Part shown: positions 1 through 6,010 of the stretch, in pieces
How positions within the stretch are numbered: the first letter of the stretch is position 1
How the letters are laid out: each line of letters begins with the position of its first letter
From: Actinomycetota bacterium
Lineage (GTDB): Bacteria; Actinomycetota; Actinomycetes; Actinomycetales; Microbacteriaceae
Length of the DNA: 10,784 bases
NCBI GenBank assembly: GCA_027728145.1
Contig: JAQBZV010000018.1
Location: 1-10,784, forward strand
Direction of reading: 5' to 3'
Program-made: the position numbers and the translations under genes
Notes under the pieces: generated by a model
Databases searched by the model: none
What the model was told of the DNA's origin: nothing
The model's input: the letters and a program-made list of their open reading frames with translations, nothing else

Positions 1-343
1 CTGCGATGTCCGTAGCCACCGGCTCGCTATCCCCGGAGAGGAACCGTCGAATCTGCTCTTCACTGGTGAAAGGGTCTACGGTAAGACTTACCGTGACATC
101 TCCGGAGGACAGTGTTCCTGTTTCGTCTGCCCGGAGGAGCACGCTGTAGGCGCCCCCCAGCTCTGGCTCGATAATGCCGCCGGCGTCCACGATGAGGTCG
201 ACTCGAGCTTGGGACCTTTCGTCACTCGCGACTGCGGGCGTGACGGGAGAGGTCAACGACAGGGTCAGCGCAAGGAGCACCCCGAGGGCCACAAGGGACC
301 GTCGGGGCTTGCTGAAAGCTGAGCTGGCGCCGAAGTTATCCAC
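1..343 (-). CDS. Secreted protein, probably DUF6049 family (3' part outside window)
   Basis: I read this gene directly on the minus strand; it runs off the left edge, leaving about 114 codons. It opens at a GTG (343-341), the only start codon between the upstream in-frame stop at 355-353 and the signal peptide. The N-terminus is a classical Sec signal peptide: basic n-region K12-P-R-R15, hydrophobic core about 17-32, and an A-V-A/S cleavage site near residue 39. The mature part (for example VDLIVDAGGIIEPELGGAYS) looks like an extracellular beta-rich domain, with no catalytic motif in the visible part. The DUF6049 call rests mainly on context: such large secreted proteins often sit divergent from cca and upstream of murJ in Microbacteriaceae. 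A GGGGGA at 364-359 is a possible but distant Shine-Dalgarno sequence. That it is an exported protein is fairly sure; the family name is inference. Confidence 0.62.
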   Translation of the reverse strand, partial: MDNFGASSAFSKPRRSLVALGVLLALTLSLTSPVTPAVASDERSQARVDLIVDAGGIIEPELGGAYSVLLRADETGTLSSGDVTVSLTVDPFTSEEQIRRFLSGDSEPVATDIA

Positions 344-375
344 GCCTGCGTGTCACTGTCCCCCGAGCTGGCATG

Positions 376-397
376 GTTCAGAGTCTAGACTCTGAAC
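376..397. promoter_or_regulatory. Perfect 22-bp palindrome with mirrored -10 boxes (divergent promoter)
   Basis: The half-site GTTCAGAGTCT is followed at once by its exact reverse complement. The palindrome contains TAGACT on the plus strand (386-391) and the same TAGACT on the minus strand (387-382), overlapping at the centre. On the plus strand the -10 box lies 9 nt before the cca ATG, so the transcript would have almost no leader. On the minus strand it would start about 30 nt before the GTG of the secreted protein. No convincing -35 box is seen on either side. It may be a symmetric bidirectional core promoter, an operator, or both. Confidence 0.6.
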
Positions 398-400
398 ACT

Positions 401-1825
401 ATGTCGAGCGTTGCGAAAGCCGTGGAAACACTGCGTCTCGTGACCTCGAAAGAGCCCATTAAGGGCCTTGCGCAGGCCTTTGCGGATGCTGGTTTCGAGT
501 TGGCGCTGGTCGGCGGACCCGTTCGTGATGCGTTCCTCGGACGCCCGGTTCACGACCTCGATTTCACCACTTCGGCGACACCCGAGCAGAGCGAAAAAAT
601 TGTGAAACCTCTCGCCCAGGCAACCTGGGACGTGGGGAGAGCGTTTGGCACTATTGCCGCCCAGGTCGGCCCGCACACCGTAGAAATTACGACCTACCGG
701 GCTGACACCTATGACGGCAGCACGCGGAAGCCCGACGTGGTGTTTGGCACAAGTCTCGAGGAAGACCTCCATCGCCGGGACTTCACGATGAATGCGATGG
801 CGCTCACGCTTCCCGAAGCGAAGCTCGTGGATCCGTGCAACGGCCTGGATGACCTTCTCGCGGGGGTATTGAGGACCCCGATTGAACCTGAGATCTCCTT
901 CCAAGACGACCCGCTTCGCATGATGAGGGGTGCCCGTTTCGTGAGTCAGCTGGGAGTCACGATTCATCCCGACACTGCTGCAGCAATGACCACTCTTGCT
1001 CCTCGGATTGCCGATATTTCTGCGGAGCGGGTCCGCGAAGAGCTCACCCGCCTTCTTGCCACCGAAAGTCCTCGTGCGGGTCTGGAGGTGTTGGTGGAGA
1101 GCGGAATCGCGGACCTGGTGCTTCCCGAGCTTCCCGCTCTCCGCCTGGAGTCTGATGAGCACGCTCATCACAAGGACGTCTATCAGCACACCTTGACGGT
1201 GGTGGAGCAAGCAATTGAGGAAGAAAAGCGCCGTTTTCCCGACTCTCCCCCCGATGTTGCGCTGCGCGTTGCCGCTCTCCTGCACGACATTGGGAAGCCA
1301 GCAACGAGGCGCTTTGAAGCGGGCGGAGTGGTGACTTTCTACCACCACGATGTTGTGGGCGCGAAGCTCGCAAAAAAGAGACTCAAAGCTTTGCGCTTTG
1401 ATAACCAGACGATTGACTCGGTAGCGCGACTCATTGAGCTTCATTTGCGCTTCTTTGGATATTCAGAACAGGCTTGGACGGACTCTGCCGTTCGGCGCTA
1501 CGTCCGAGATGCCGGGGAGGAGCTCGAGCGTCTCCACATCCTCGTGCGGGCCGATGTGACGACCAGAAACAAGCGAAAAGCGGACCGATTGTCGTTTGCG
1601 TATGACGACTTGGAGGCACGGATTGCGGTGCTTGCCGAGCAAGAAGAACTTCAGGCAATCAGGCCCGAACTAGATGGTGAGCAGATTATGTCAATTCTGG
1701 GCCTCAAGCCAGGTCGTGACGTTGGTGACGCTTACCGATTCCTCCTTGAACTCCGATTGGATGAGGGAGAGATAGGCGTCGAGGAAGCAACCGCGAGACT
1801 TCGAGCGTGGTGGGACAACCGCTAG
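401..1825 (+). CDS. cca: CCA-adding tRNA nucleotidyltransferase (class II) with HD domain
   Basis: The enzyme adds or repairs the 3' CCA end of tRNAs from CTP and ATP in the cytoplasm. The 474-aa protein has the class II nucleotidyltransferase head: LVGGPVRDAFLG (36-47), catalytic D52-x-D54 in HDLDFTT, EITTYR (95-100), RRDFTMNAMA (125-134) and the nucleotide-templating motif DDPLRMMRGARF (169-180, with D170 and R173 in the EDxxR position). A C-terminal HD domain follows (ALLHDIGKP, H295-D296, and upstream HHKDVYQH), as is usual in actinobacterial members. The ATG at 401 lies 9 nt after a TAGACT -10 box with no Shine-Dalgarno sequence, which points to near-leaderless translation. It is divergent from a secreted-protein gene and lies 122 nt before rpsF, which has its own promoter. 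A poly(A) polymerase is a weaker alternative given the intact templating motif. Confidence 0.95.
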   Translation: MSSVAKAVETLRLVTSKEPIKGLAQAFADAGFELALVGGPVRDAFLGRPVHDLDFTTSATPEQSEKIVKPLAQATWDVGRAFGTIAAQVGPHTVEITTYRADTYDGSTRKPDVVFGTSLEEDLHRRDFTMNAMALTLPEAKLVDPCNGLDDLLAGVLRTPIEPEISFQDDPLRMMRGARFVSQLGVTIHPDTAAAMTTLAPRIADISAERVREELTRLLATESPRAGLEVLVESGIADLVLPELPALRLESDEHAHHKDVYQHTLTVVEQAIEEEKRRFPDSPPDVALRVAALLHDIGKPATRRFEAGGVVTFYHHDVVGAKLAKKRLKALRFDNQTIDSVARLIELHLRFFGYSEQAWTDSAVRRYVRDAGEELERLHILVRADVTTRNKRKADRLSFAYDDLEARIAVLAEQEELQAIRPELDGEQIMSILGLKPGRDVGDAYRFLLELRLDEGEIGVEEATARLRAWWDNR

Positions 1826-1828
1826 CTG

Positions 1829-1857
1829 TTGCCTTGGCGCCTCCTGGCGCCTAGACT
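1829..1857 (+). promoter_or_regulatory. Promoter of the rpsF-ssb-rpsR-rplI operon
   Basis: TTGCCT (1829-1834) and TAGACT (1852-1857) are separated by exactly 17 nt, an ideal sigma-70-type spacing; transcription would start near 1864. The -35 box begins only 3 nt after the cca stop codon. The spacer contains two TGGCGCCT copies (1835-1842 and 1845-1852) offset by 10 bp, one helical turn. GGCGCC is itself palindromic, so the same bases could also form a 6-bp hairpin. Confidence 0.65.
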
Positions 1858-1865
1858 GTGGCAGT

Positions 1866-1883
1866 TGTCTTGCTCGCAAGACA
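1866..1883 (+). promoter_or_regulatory. 5' hairpin of the rpsF leader
   Basis: TGTCTTG (1866-1872) and CAAGACA (1877-1883) form a perfect 7-bp stem with loop CTCG. It sits at the expected 5' end of the operon transcript and may protect the mRNA or be part of the leader fold. There is no T-tract after it, so it is not a terminator. Confidence 0.45.
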
Positions 1884-1894
1884 CAGCACTAATC

Positions 1895-1937
1895 CCTCCT
1901 GTTGCAGAAATCCTGTAACCGTTGAGTCCGAAGGAGG
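1895..1937 (+). promoter_or_regulatory. Candidate autoregulatory leader that sequesters the rpsF ribosome binding site
   Basis: CCTCCT (1895-1900) is exactly complementary to AGGAGG (1932-1937), the Shine-Dalgarno sequence of rpsF. Between them, GTTGCAG (1901-1907) pairs with CTGTAAC (1913-1919; one G-T wobble) around the loop AAATC, stacking directly on the first stem. The 12 unpaired bases before the Shine-Dalgarno include two CCG triplets (1919-1921, counting the last paired C, and 1928-1930). rpsF leaders that bind the S6:S18 complex through a CCG-containing bulge are known in bacteria. Whether this fold belongs to that class is inference. Confidence 0.45.
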
Positions 1938-1947
1938 TGGGGTAGTC

Positions 1948-2322
1948 GTGCACGATTATGAACTGATGGTCATCCTTGACCCAGAGACAGATGAGCGCAC
2001 CGTTGCTCCCAGTCTCGAAGCGTTCCTTGAGGTCATCCGCAAAGACGGTGGCAACATTGAGAACCTCGACATTTGGGGTAAGCGTCGGTTGGCGTACGAA
2101 ATCAAGAAGAAGACTGAGGGCATCTATGCCGTCGTCAACTTCACGGCATCATCTGAGGCCACCGCTGAGCTTGACCGCCAGCTGCGTCTGAGTGAAGCCG
2201 TCATGCGCACCAAGGTTTTGCGCCAGGACGAAGCAGCTGTTCGTCTGGGAGCGCCCGAGGAAGCGCCTGTAGCCCAGAAGGTCTCCCTGTCCGGCGGCAG
2301 CAAGCGCCGCAAGTCGGAGTAG
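1948..2322 (+). CDS. rpsF: 30S ribosomal protein bS6
   Basis: bS6 binds the 30S platform as a heterodimer with bS18, whose gene lies two places downstream. The GTG at 1948 is chosen because AAGGAGGTG (1931-1939) precedes it at the right distance and the protein then begins [16 protein letters not shown], the family's usual N-terminus. A longer reading from 1858 would begin inside the promoter/leader. The S6 fold is clear: YELMVILDP (4-12), the conserved [23 protein letters not shown] stretch in the middle, and a C-terminal [14 protein letters not shown]. The 124-aa length exceeds the family's roughly 95-100 aa because of a tail of about 30 residues rich in A, E, G, S and K, ending KRRKSE. It is the first gene of the operon; ssb starts 3 nt after its stop. 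Confidence 0.96.
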   Translation: MHDYELMVILDPETDERTVAPSLEAFLEVIRKDGGNIENLDIWGKRRLAYEIKKKTEGIYAVVNFTASSEATAELDRQLRLSEAVMRTKVLRQDEAAVRLGAPEEAPVAQKVSLSGGSKRRKSE

Positions 2323-2325
2323 ATC

Positions 2326-2814
2326 ATGGCGGGCGAAACAATTATCACCGTGGTCGGAAACCTTACTGCCGACCCCGAGTTGCGCTACACCCAAAACGGC
2401 GTAGCGGTCGCAAACTTCACCATCGCCTCCACCCCGCGTAATTTCGATCGGGCGACGGGCGAGTGGAAAGACGGCGACCCTCTCTTCATGCGCGCGAGCG
2501 TATGGCGTGAATTTGCGGAGCACGCAGCCTCCTCTCTCACCAAGGGTGCTCGCGTTGTGGCCACCGGCCGTCTTCGTCAGCGCTCCTACGAGACCAAAGA
2601 GGGCGAAAAGCGCACCTCTATTGAGCTCGAGGTTGACGAGATCGGCCCCAGCCTCCGTTACGCAACCGCACAGGTTCAACGTCAATCCGGCGGCGGCTCC
2701 AAAGCTGCTGTGGACGACGCGTGGAGCGCTCCCGCTTCTGGCGGAGCAACCCAGGACCCGTGGGCGAGTGCGGCCCCCGCAGATCAGGCGCCCATCGAGG
2801 ACGCACCCTTCTAA
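2326..2814 (+). CDS. ssb: Single-stranded DNA-binding protein SSB
   Basis: SSB coats single-stranded DNA during replication, repair and recombination and recruits partner proteins. The 162-aa protein has an N-terminal OB-fold (about residues 1-110) with the typical opening [22 protein letters not shown], the VANFTIAST strand, and the [35 protein letters not shown] stretch. A low-complexity linker rich in G, A, S, Q and P follows, and the acidic C-terminal tip ends E-D-A-P-F, a variant of the common DDxPF peptide that docks SSB partners. The ATG at 2326 is 3 nt after rpsF, and its ribosome binding site (GGAG, 2315-2318) lies inside the end of rpsF, so the two are probably translationally coupled. 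The position between rpsF and rpsR is the standard bacterial arrangement. Confidence 0.96.
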   Translation: MAGETIITVVGNLTADPELRYTQNGVAVANFTIASTPRNFDRATGEWKDGDPLFMRASVWREFAEHAASSLTKGARVVATGRLRQRSYETKEGEKRTSIELEVDEIGPSLRYATAQVQRQSGGGSKAAVDDAWSAPASGGATQDPWASAAPADQAPIEDAPF

Positions 2815-2873
2815 CCGACCTGTGAGCGCTGTGGAGATTGTCTCCTCAGCGCCAGAGTAGAAAGAACATCACC

Positions 2874-3134
2874 ATGGCAGGAAAATCCAGCGGCGACCGC
2901 CGCAAACCACGGATGGGTAAAGGCGGCAAGCCCGCAGCTCCCGTCAAGTCCATCACCGTCGGCGTCATCGACTACAAAGATGTCGCGACGCTTCGCCGGT
3001 TTATTTCGGACCGCGGGAAGATCCGCAGCCGCCGAATCACCGGTGTCTCTGTCCAGGAGCAGCGTTTGCTCGCCAAGGCCATCAAGAACGCACGCGAGAT
3101 GGCCCTGTTGCCTTACGCCGGCGCCGGACGCTAA
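2874..3134 (+). CDS. rpsR: 30S ribosomal protein bS18, cysteine-free type
   Basis: bS18 pairs with bS6 on the 30S platform. The ATG at 2874 is preferred over an in-frame start at 2838 because the protein then begins [12 protein letters not shown], as in relatives, and an AGAAAG purine stretch lies upstream at proper spacing. The 86-aa product has a basic N-terminal tail, the conserved core [27 protein letters not shown] and the C-terminus [11 protein letters not shown]. It contains no cysteine at all, so it lacks the zinc-binding CxxC site found in many bS18 proteins; this is the zinc-independent form. A gap of 59 nt separates it from ssb, more than elsewhere in the operon. Confidence 0.96.
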   Translation: MAGKSSGDRRKPRMGKGGKPAAPVKSITVGVIDYKDVATLRRFISDRGKIRSRRITGVSVQEQRLLAKAIKNAREMALLPYAGAGR

Positions 3135-3144
3135 GGAGAGCATC

Positions 3145-3597
3145 ATGACAAAGCTCATTTTGACTAACGAGGTCGCTGGCCTTGGCTCCGCCGGAGACGT
3201 CGTGGACGTGAAGAACGGTTACGCCCGCAACTTTCTGATCCCCCAGGGTTTCGCCGTAGCGTGGAGCAACGGTGGCCAGAAGCAGGTTGACCAGATTCGC
3301 ACTGCTCGCGAAGCCAGGGTCATGGCATCCCAGGAGGAAGCTCAATCCTTGAAGGACCGGCTGGAGAAGGCGCCCATTGTGTTGAGCGCCAAGGCCGGAA
3401 CCGAGGGCCGTTTGTTTGGTTCCGTCACCCGCAACCACATTGCGGCTGCCATCGAGGCAGCAGGAATCACGGGCGTTGATAAGCGCGCCATTGAAATCCT
3501 GAAGCCGATTAAGTCGGTTGGCTCAGCTGATGTCGTGATCAAAATTCACGACGGAATTATTGCCAACGTCACGCTCTCGGTAAAAGCGCAAAAGTAG
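3145..3597 (+). CDS. rplI: 50S ribosomal protein bL9
   Basis: bL9 binds 23S rRNA at the base of the L1 stalk and helps keep the reading frame. The 150-aa length is normal. The N-terminal domain carries the family signature (LGSAGDVVDVKNGYARNFLIPQG, about 13-35), followed by a long connecting helix (about 41-75) and a C-terminal RNA-binding domain with GRLFGSVT. The ATG at 3145 has AAGGAG (3133-3138) 6 nt upstream, overlapping the rpsR stop codon, so translation is likely coupled. It is the last gene of the operon; a strong hairpin follows. A longer in-frame reading from 2980 overlaps rpsR and is rejected. Confidence 0.97.
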   Translation: MTKLILTNEVAGLGSAGDVVDVKNGYARNFLIPQGFAVAWSNGGQKQVDQIRTAREARVMASQEEAQSLKDRLEKAPIVLSAKAGTEGRLFGSVTRNHIAAAIEAAGITGVDKRAIEILKPIKSVGSADVVIKIHDGIIANVTLSVKAQK

Positions 3598-3613
3598 GCC
3601 ATTTCCTTTCTGC

Positions 3614-3644
3614 GTGAAGGCTCCTCGTGATGAGGAGCCTTCAC
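3614..3644 (+). terminator. Terminator hairpin after rplI
   Basis: GTGAAGGCTCCTC (3614-3626) and its exact reverse complement (3632-3644) form a perfect 13-bp stem with loop GTGAT, 16 nt after the rplI stop. The downstream tail is CATTTAAGG with few T residues, as in many actinobacterial terminators. It closes the ribosomal operon and separates it from dnaB. Confidence 0.85.
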
Positions 3645-3803
3645 CATTTAAGGTGTCTTTCTCCACATAGAGCCCCCTACCACAGTGAACTCTAAACCGG
3701 TGCTTTATACAGATTCACACACCACGAAATGTGGGTTTTGCAGGTCGGTAAATAACTATTTTTCCGTGAAAATTGGTTCACTATTGCGCAGATAATCCCC
3801 ATT

Positions 3804-3812
3804 TTATCCACA
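3804..3812 (+). promoter_or_regulatory. DnaA box (perfect consensus)
   Basis: TTATCCACA matches the DnaA binding consensus exactly. It lies within the 13-bp sequence TTATCCACAGGCT, which is repeated 44 bp downstream in the same orientation. It directly follows the AT-rich patch. Confidence 0.7.
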
Positions 3813-3847
3813 GGCTCTCCGGCGTTTCTCGACAACAGTGCACAGAG

Positions 3848-3856
3848 TTATCCACA
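3848..3856 (+). promoter_or_regulatory. DnaA box (perfect consensus)
   Basis: This is the second exact TTATCCACA, again followed by GGCT. It ends 7 nt before the proposed -35 box of dnaB (3864), so bound DnaA could touch RNA polymerase or block it. Confidence 0.7.
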
Positions 3857-3863
3857 GGCTTGA

Positions 3864-3892
3864 TTGTGTGTCGTGAGCAGCATCCCTAGGGT
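3864..3892 (+). promoter_or_regulatory. Possible dnaB promoter
   Basis: TTGTGT (3864-3869) and TAGGGT (3887-3892) are separated by 17 nt, giving a start near 3899 and a leader of about 130 nt. Both boxes are imperfect. The spacing and the position just after the second DnaA box favour it. Confidence 0.4.
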
Positions 3893-3919
3893 GAGAGCAC
3901 GCTTTGAAAGAAGGACCCC

Positions 3920-3933
3920 CAGAGGATCCTCTG
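3920..3933. repeat. 14-bp palindrome in the dnaB leader
   Basis: CAGAGGATCCTCTG is its own reverse complement. It lies in the untranslated leader about 95 nt before the dnaB start. With no T-tract it is unlikely to be a terminator; it may be a protein binding site or may be fortuitous. Confidence 0.4.
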
Positions 3934-4027
3934 AGAGCCTCCCGGCGGTGTCGGTCGATGGTGATAGACCTGAGGGTGGCGTCATCTCACTGTGTAGTTG
4001 TCGTGCGAAAAAAGAGAGGAGGACTGT

Positions 4028-5401
4028 GTGTCGATAGCGCAGTTGGGCATCGTCCCGGACTCTCCGGCAGATCGCGGGTATGGCGGAGACCGCACTCCTC
4101 CCCACGATGTGCTCGCAGAGCAAAGCACACTCGGCGGAATGCTTCTGAGCAAAGACGCTGTTGCTGACGTTATTGAGGTGGTTCGAGGGCGTGACTTTTA
4201 TTTGCCCAAGCACGAGATCATCTTCGACGCCCTGCTTAACTTGTACTCCCATGGCGAGCCCACCGATGTCATCACGGTCTCGGAAGAGCTGACCAAGACA
4301 GGCATGTTGTCTCGAGCTGGTGGCGTTGACTACCTGCACACAATCGTGTCTGTGGTCCCCACGGCAGCAAGCTCCGGGCACTATGCCGCCATCGTGGCTG
4401 ACAAAGCTGTCCTTCGTCGCCTTGTAGACGCGGGAACCCGTATCGCCAACATGGGCTACACCAGTGAGGGCGAGGTGACAGACCTCGTCAACTCTGCCCA
4501 GACCGAGATCTACCAAGTCGCGGGAGGTGTTGAGGCGGAGGATTACGTGCCGCTCACCGAAGCGGTGTCGGCCGCGGTGGACGAGATTGAGGCGGCCCGG
4601 GGTCGTGACGGTGAGATGGTCGGTGTTCCTACGGGGTTCTCCGAACTGGATGGTTTGATGAATGGGCTCCACCCCGGCCAGCTCGTGCTGATTGCGGCTC
4701 GACCCGCCCTGGGTAAGTCAACGCTGGCATTGGACTTGGCGAGGAGCGCTGCAATTCGGTACAAACAACCCACCATTTTCTTCTCCCTGGAAATGGGCAA
4801 GTCTGAAATCGCGATGAGGTTGCTCTCTGCAGAGACCTCAATCCCCCTGCAAAAATTGCGTAAGGGAGTTGTGGAGGCACGGGACTGGACGACCATTGCC
4901 TCGACTCGGGGACGCATTGAATCTGCGCCCCTCTACATTGACGACAGCCCCAACATGACTCTGGTCGAGATCCGCGCCAAAGCCCGACGCCTGAAACAGC
5001 GGGTCGGGCTCAAAATGATCGTCATCGACTACTTGCAGTTGATGACGGCGGGTAAGCGAGTGGAGTCCCGTCAGCAGGAAGTGAGCGAGTTCTCTCGGGC
5101 GCTCAAGCTTCTGGCAAAGGAGCTGCAGGTTCCCGTGGTCGCTCTGTCACAGCTCAACCGTGGTCCCGAGCAGCGTTCAGACCGGAAGCCACAGTTGAGT
5201 GACTTGCGTGAGTCGGGATCGCTGGAGCAAGACGCTGATGTCGTGATTTTGCTTCACCGTGACAGTGCCTACGAGAAGGACAGTCCGCGAGCTGGAGAGG
5301 CTGACCTGATCGTGGCGAAGCACCGTAATGGTCCCACCGACACAATCGTTGTCGGGTTCCAGGGGCACTACTCCCGCTTTGCCGATATGCCCAAGGTCTA
5401 G
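4028..5401 (+). CDS. dnaB: Replicative DNA helicase DnaB
   Basis: DnaB is the hexameric 5'-3' helicase of the replication fork; it hydrolyses ATP and works with primase. The 457-aa length is normal. An apparently disordered N-terminus of about 24 residues precedes the DnaB_N domain (EQSTLGGMLLSKDAV from about 31). The RecA-like domain follows, with Walker A ARPALGKST (224-232, K230), the FFSLEMGKSE motif, Walker B VIDYLQLM (332-339, D334), and the conserved SQLNRGPEQR and DLRESGSLEQDADVVILLHRD segments. The GTG at 4028 is chosen for the strong AGGAGG (4017-4022) 5 nt upstream; a longer in-frame start at 3998 has no such site. No intein interrupts the ATPase domain, unlike some mycobacterial dnaB genes. 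The upstream region carries DnaA boxes, so expression may follow DnaA activity. A small membrane-protein gene starts immediately after the stop. Confidence 0.97.
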   Translation: MSIAQLGIVPDSPADRGYGGDRTPPHDVLAEQSTLGGMLLSKDAVADVIEVVRGRDFYLPKHEIIFDALLNLYSHGEPTDVITVSEELTKTGMLSRAGGVDYLHTIVSVVPTAASSGHYAAIVADKAVLRRLVDAGTRIANMGYTSEGEVTDLVNSAQTEIYQVAGGVEAEDYVPLTEAVSAAVDEIEAARGRDGEMVGVPTGFSELDGLMNGLHPGQLVLIAARPALGKSTLALDLARSAAIRYKQPTIFFSLEMGKSEIAMRLLSAETSIPLQKLRKGVVEARDWTTIASTRGRIESAPLYIDDSPNMTLVEIRAKARRLKQRVGLKMIVIDYLQLMTAGKRVESRQQEVSEFSRALKLLAKELQVPVVALSQLNRGPEQRSDRKPQLSDLRESGSLEQDADVVILLHRDSAYEKDSPRAGEADLIVAKHRNGPTDTIVVGFQGHYSRFADMPKV

Positions 5402-6010
5402 GTGGTCTTCGCACGGCGGAACCCTCATTACGCTGGAGGGGTGGCAGCCGATTCTCGACAACCGCAGGCGCTCCCCTACTACGTAGTGTCGGCGCTTCGT
5501 TCCCTGATTCTGATCATCACGGGGCTTGTCATCACGTTCACTCCTGGTCACACCGCACAATTTGGTCTCGTAGCGCTCGGAATTTTGGGGATTGTGACCG
5601 CGGTAGGACTGGGTTTGGTCGCGCTGGGGCTTTCCACCACAAAGACTGGGCGCGGCCTCCACCTCTGGCAGGCATTGGTGTCCCTTGTTGTGGGAGCGCT
5701 AGTTTTGGCTCTGCACGAGGCGGGAATGATTCTGTTGCTCTGGGCTCTCGTGTTTTGGGCTCTGCTGGTGGGGGTTGCCGAGATTTTCTTTGGCGCACGC
5801 TTAGCCGCTGGCGATGCTCTTCGCCGGGACTGGATCACGCAGGGCGGCATGACCGTGGTTCTCGGCGTTATTGTTCTCTTTCAGCCCGCGGATAGTGTGG
5901 CTGTGGTGGGTTTCCTAGGAGCGTGGGCTATCGTCCAGGGTGTTTATATGGCAATCGCCAGTGTTGCCCTCAGGTTCCCCACCACGACAAAGGACTATCC
6001 CCATGACTGA
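5402..6010 (+). CDS. DUF308/HdeD-like multi-pass membrane protein
   Basis: The product is a membrane protein of up to 202 aa with about six hydrophobic segments, for example SLILIITGLVITF, LVALGILGIVTAVGLGLVAL, LVSLVVGALVLAL, ILLLWALVFWALLVGVAEIFFG and VVLGVIVLF. It ends with GFLGAWAIVQGVYMAIASVAL, the kind of C-terminal repeat seen in DUF308 (HdeD-like) proteins, whose biochemical role is unclear. The start is uncertain: GTG at 5402 directly abuts the dnaB stop with only a weak AAGG before it, while GTG at 5441 has GGAGGG but too close. The 5441 start would give 189 aa with the same membrane part. It is probably co-transcribed with dnaB and overlaps the next gene by 8 nt. Family call fairly confident; function unknown. 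Confidence 0.8.
   Translation: MVFARRNPHYAGGVAADSRQPQALPYYVVSALRSLILIITGLVITFTPGHTAQFGLVALGILGIVTAVGLGLVALGLSTTKTGRGLHLWQALVSLVVGALVLALHEAGMILLLWALVFWALLVGVAEIFFGARLAAGDALRRDWITQGGMTVVLGVIVLFQPADSVAVVGFLGAWAIVQGVYMAIASVALRFPTTTKDYPHD

Larger units (their letters stand above)
3645..4027 (+). other. Long non-coding region before dnaB, partly AT-rich, with DnaA boxes
   Basis: No coding gene is supported here. It is the largest gene-free stretch in the window. It holds two perfect DnaA boxes and one near match, all on the plus strand; an AT-rich patch (about 3745-3808); and inverted repeats CCAC-N5-GTGG (3722-3734) and GTGAA-N6-TTCAC (3766-3781). It also holds a possible dnaB promoter and a leader of about 130 nt with a 14-bp palindrome. 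It could be a dnaB control region or a DnaA-titration site. The number of boxes seems low for a full actinobacterial oriC. Confidence 0.6.

Noticed and set aside
336..344. DnaA-box-like TTATCCACG near the start of the secreted-protein gene
   Set aside because: One mismatch, isolated, and inside coding sequence; a chance match is likely.
353..1444. 363-aa open frame on the minus strand opposite cca
   Set aside because: It lies wholly antisense to a clear cca gene, has no family-like motif, and its composition fits the reverse reading of a high-GC gene.
1858..1947. Longer N-terminus for S6 from a GTG at 1858
   Set aside because: The GTG overlaps the expected transcription start; the start at 1948 has a full AAGGAGGTG and matches the family's N-terminus.
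3645..4027. The chromosomal origin oriC itself
   Set aside because: Only two perfect boxes and one near match are present, and dnaA, dnaN, rpmH or rnpA are not adjacent; a dnaB control or titration site is the simpler reading.
3848..4672. 274-aa open frame on the minus strand opposite the dnaB leader and N-terminus
   Set aside because: It is antisense to dnaB, shows no recognisable domain, and runs through the DnaA-box region.
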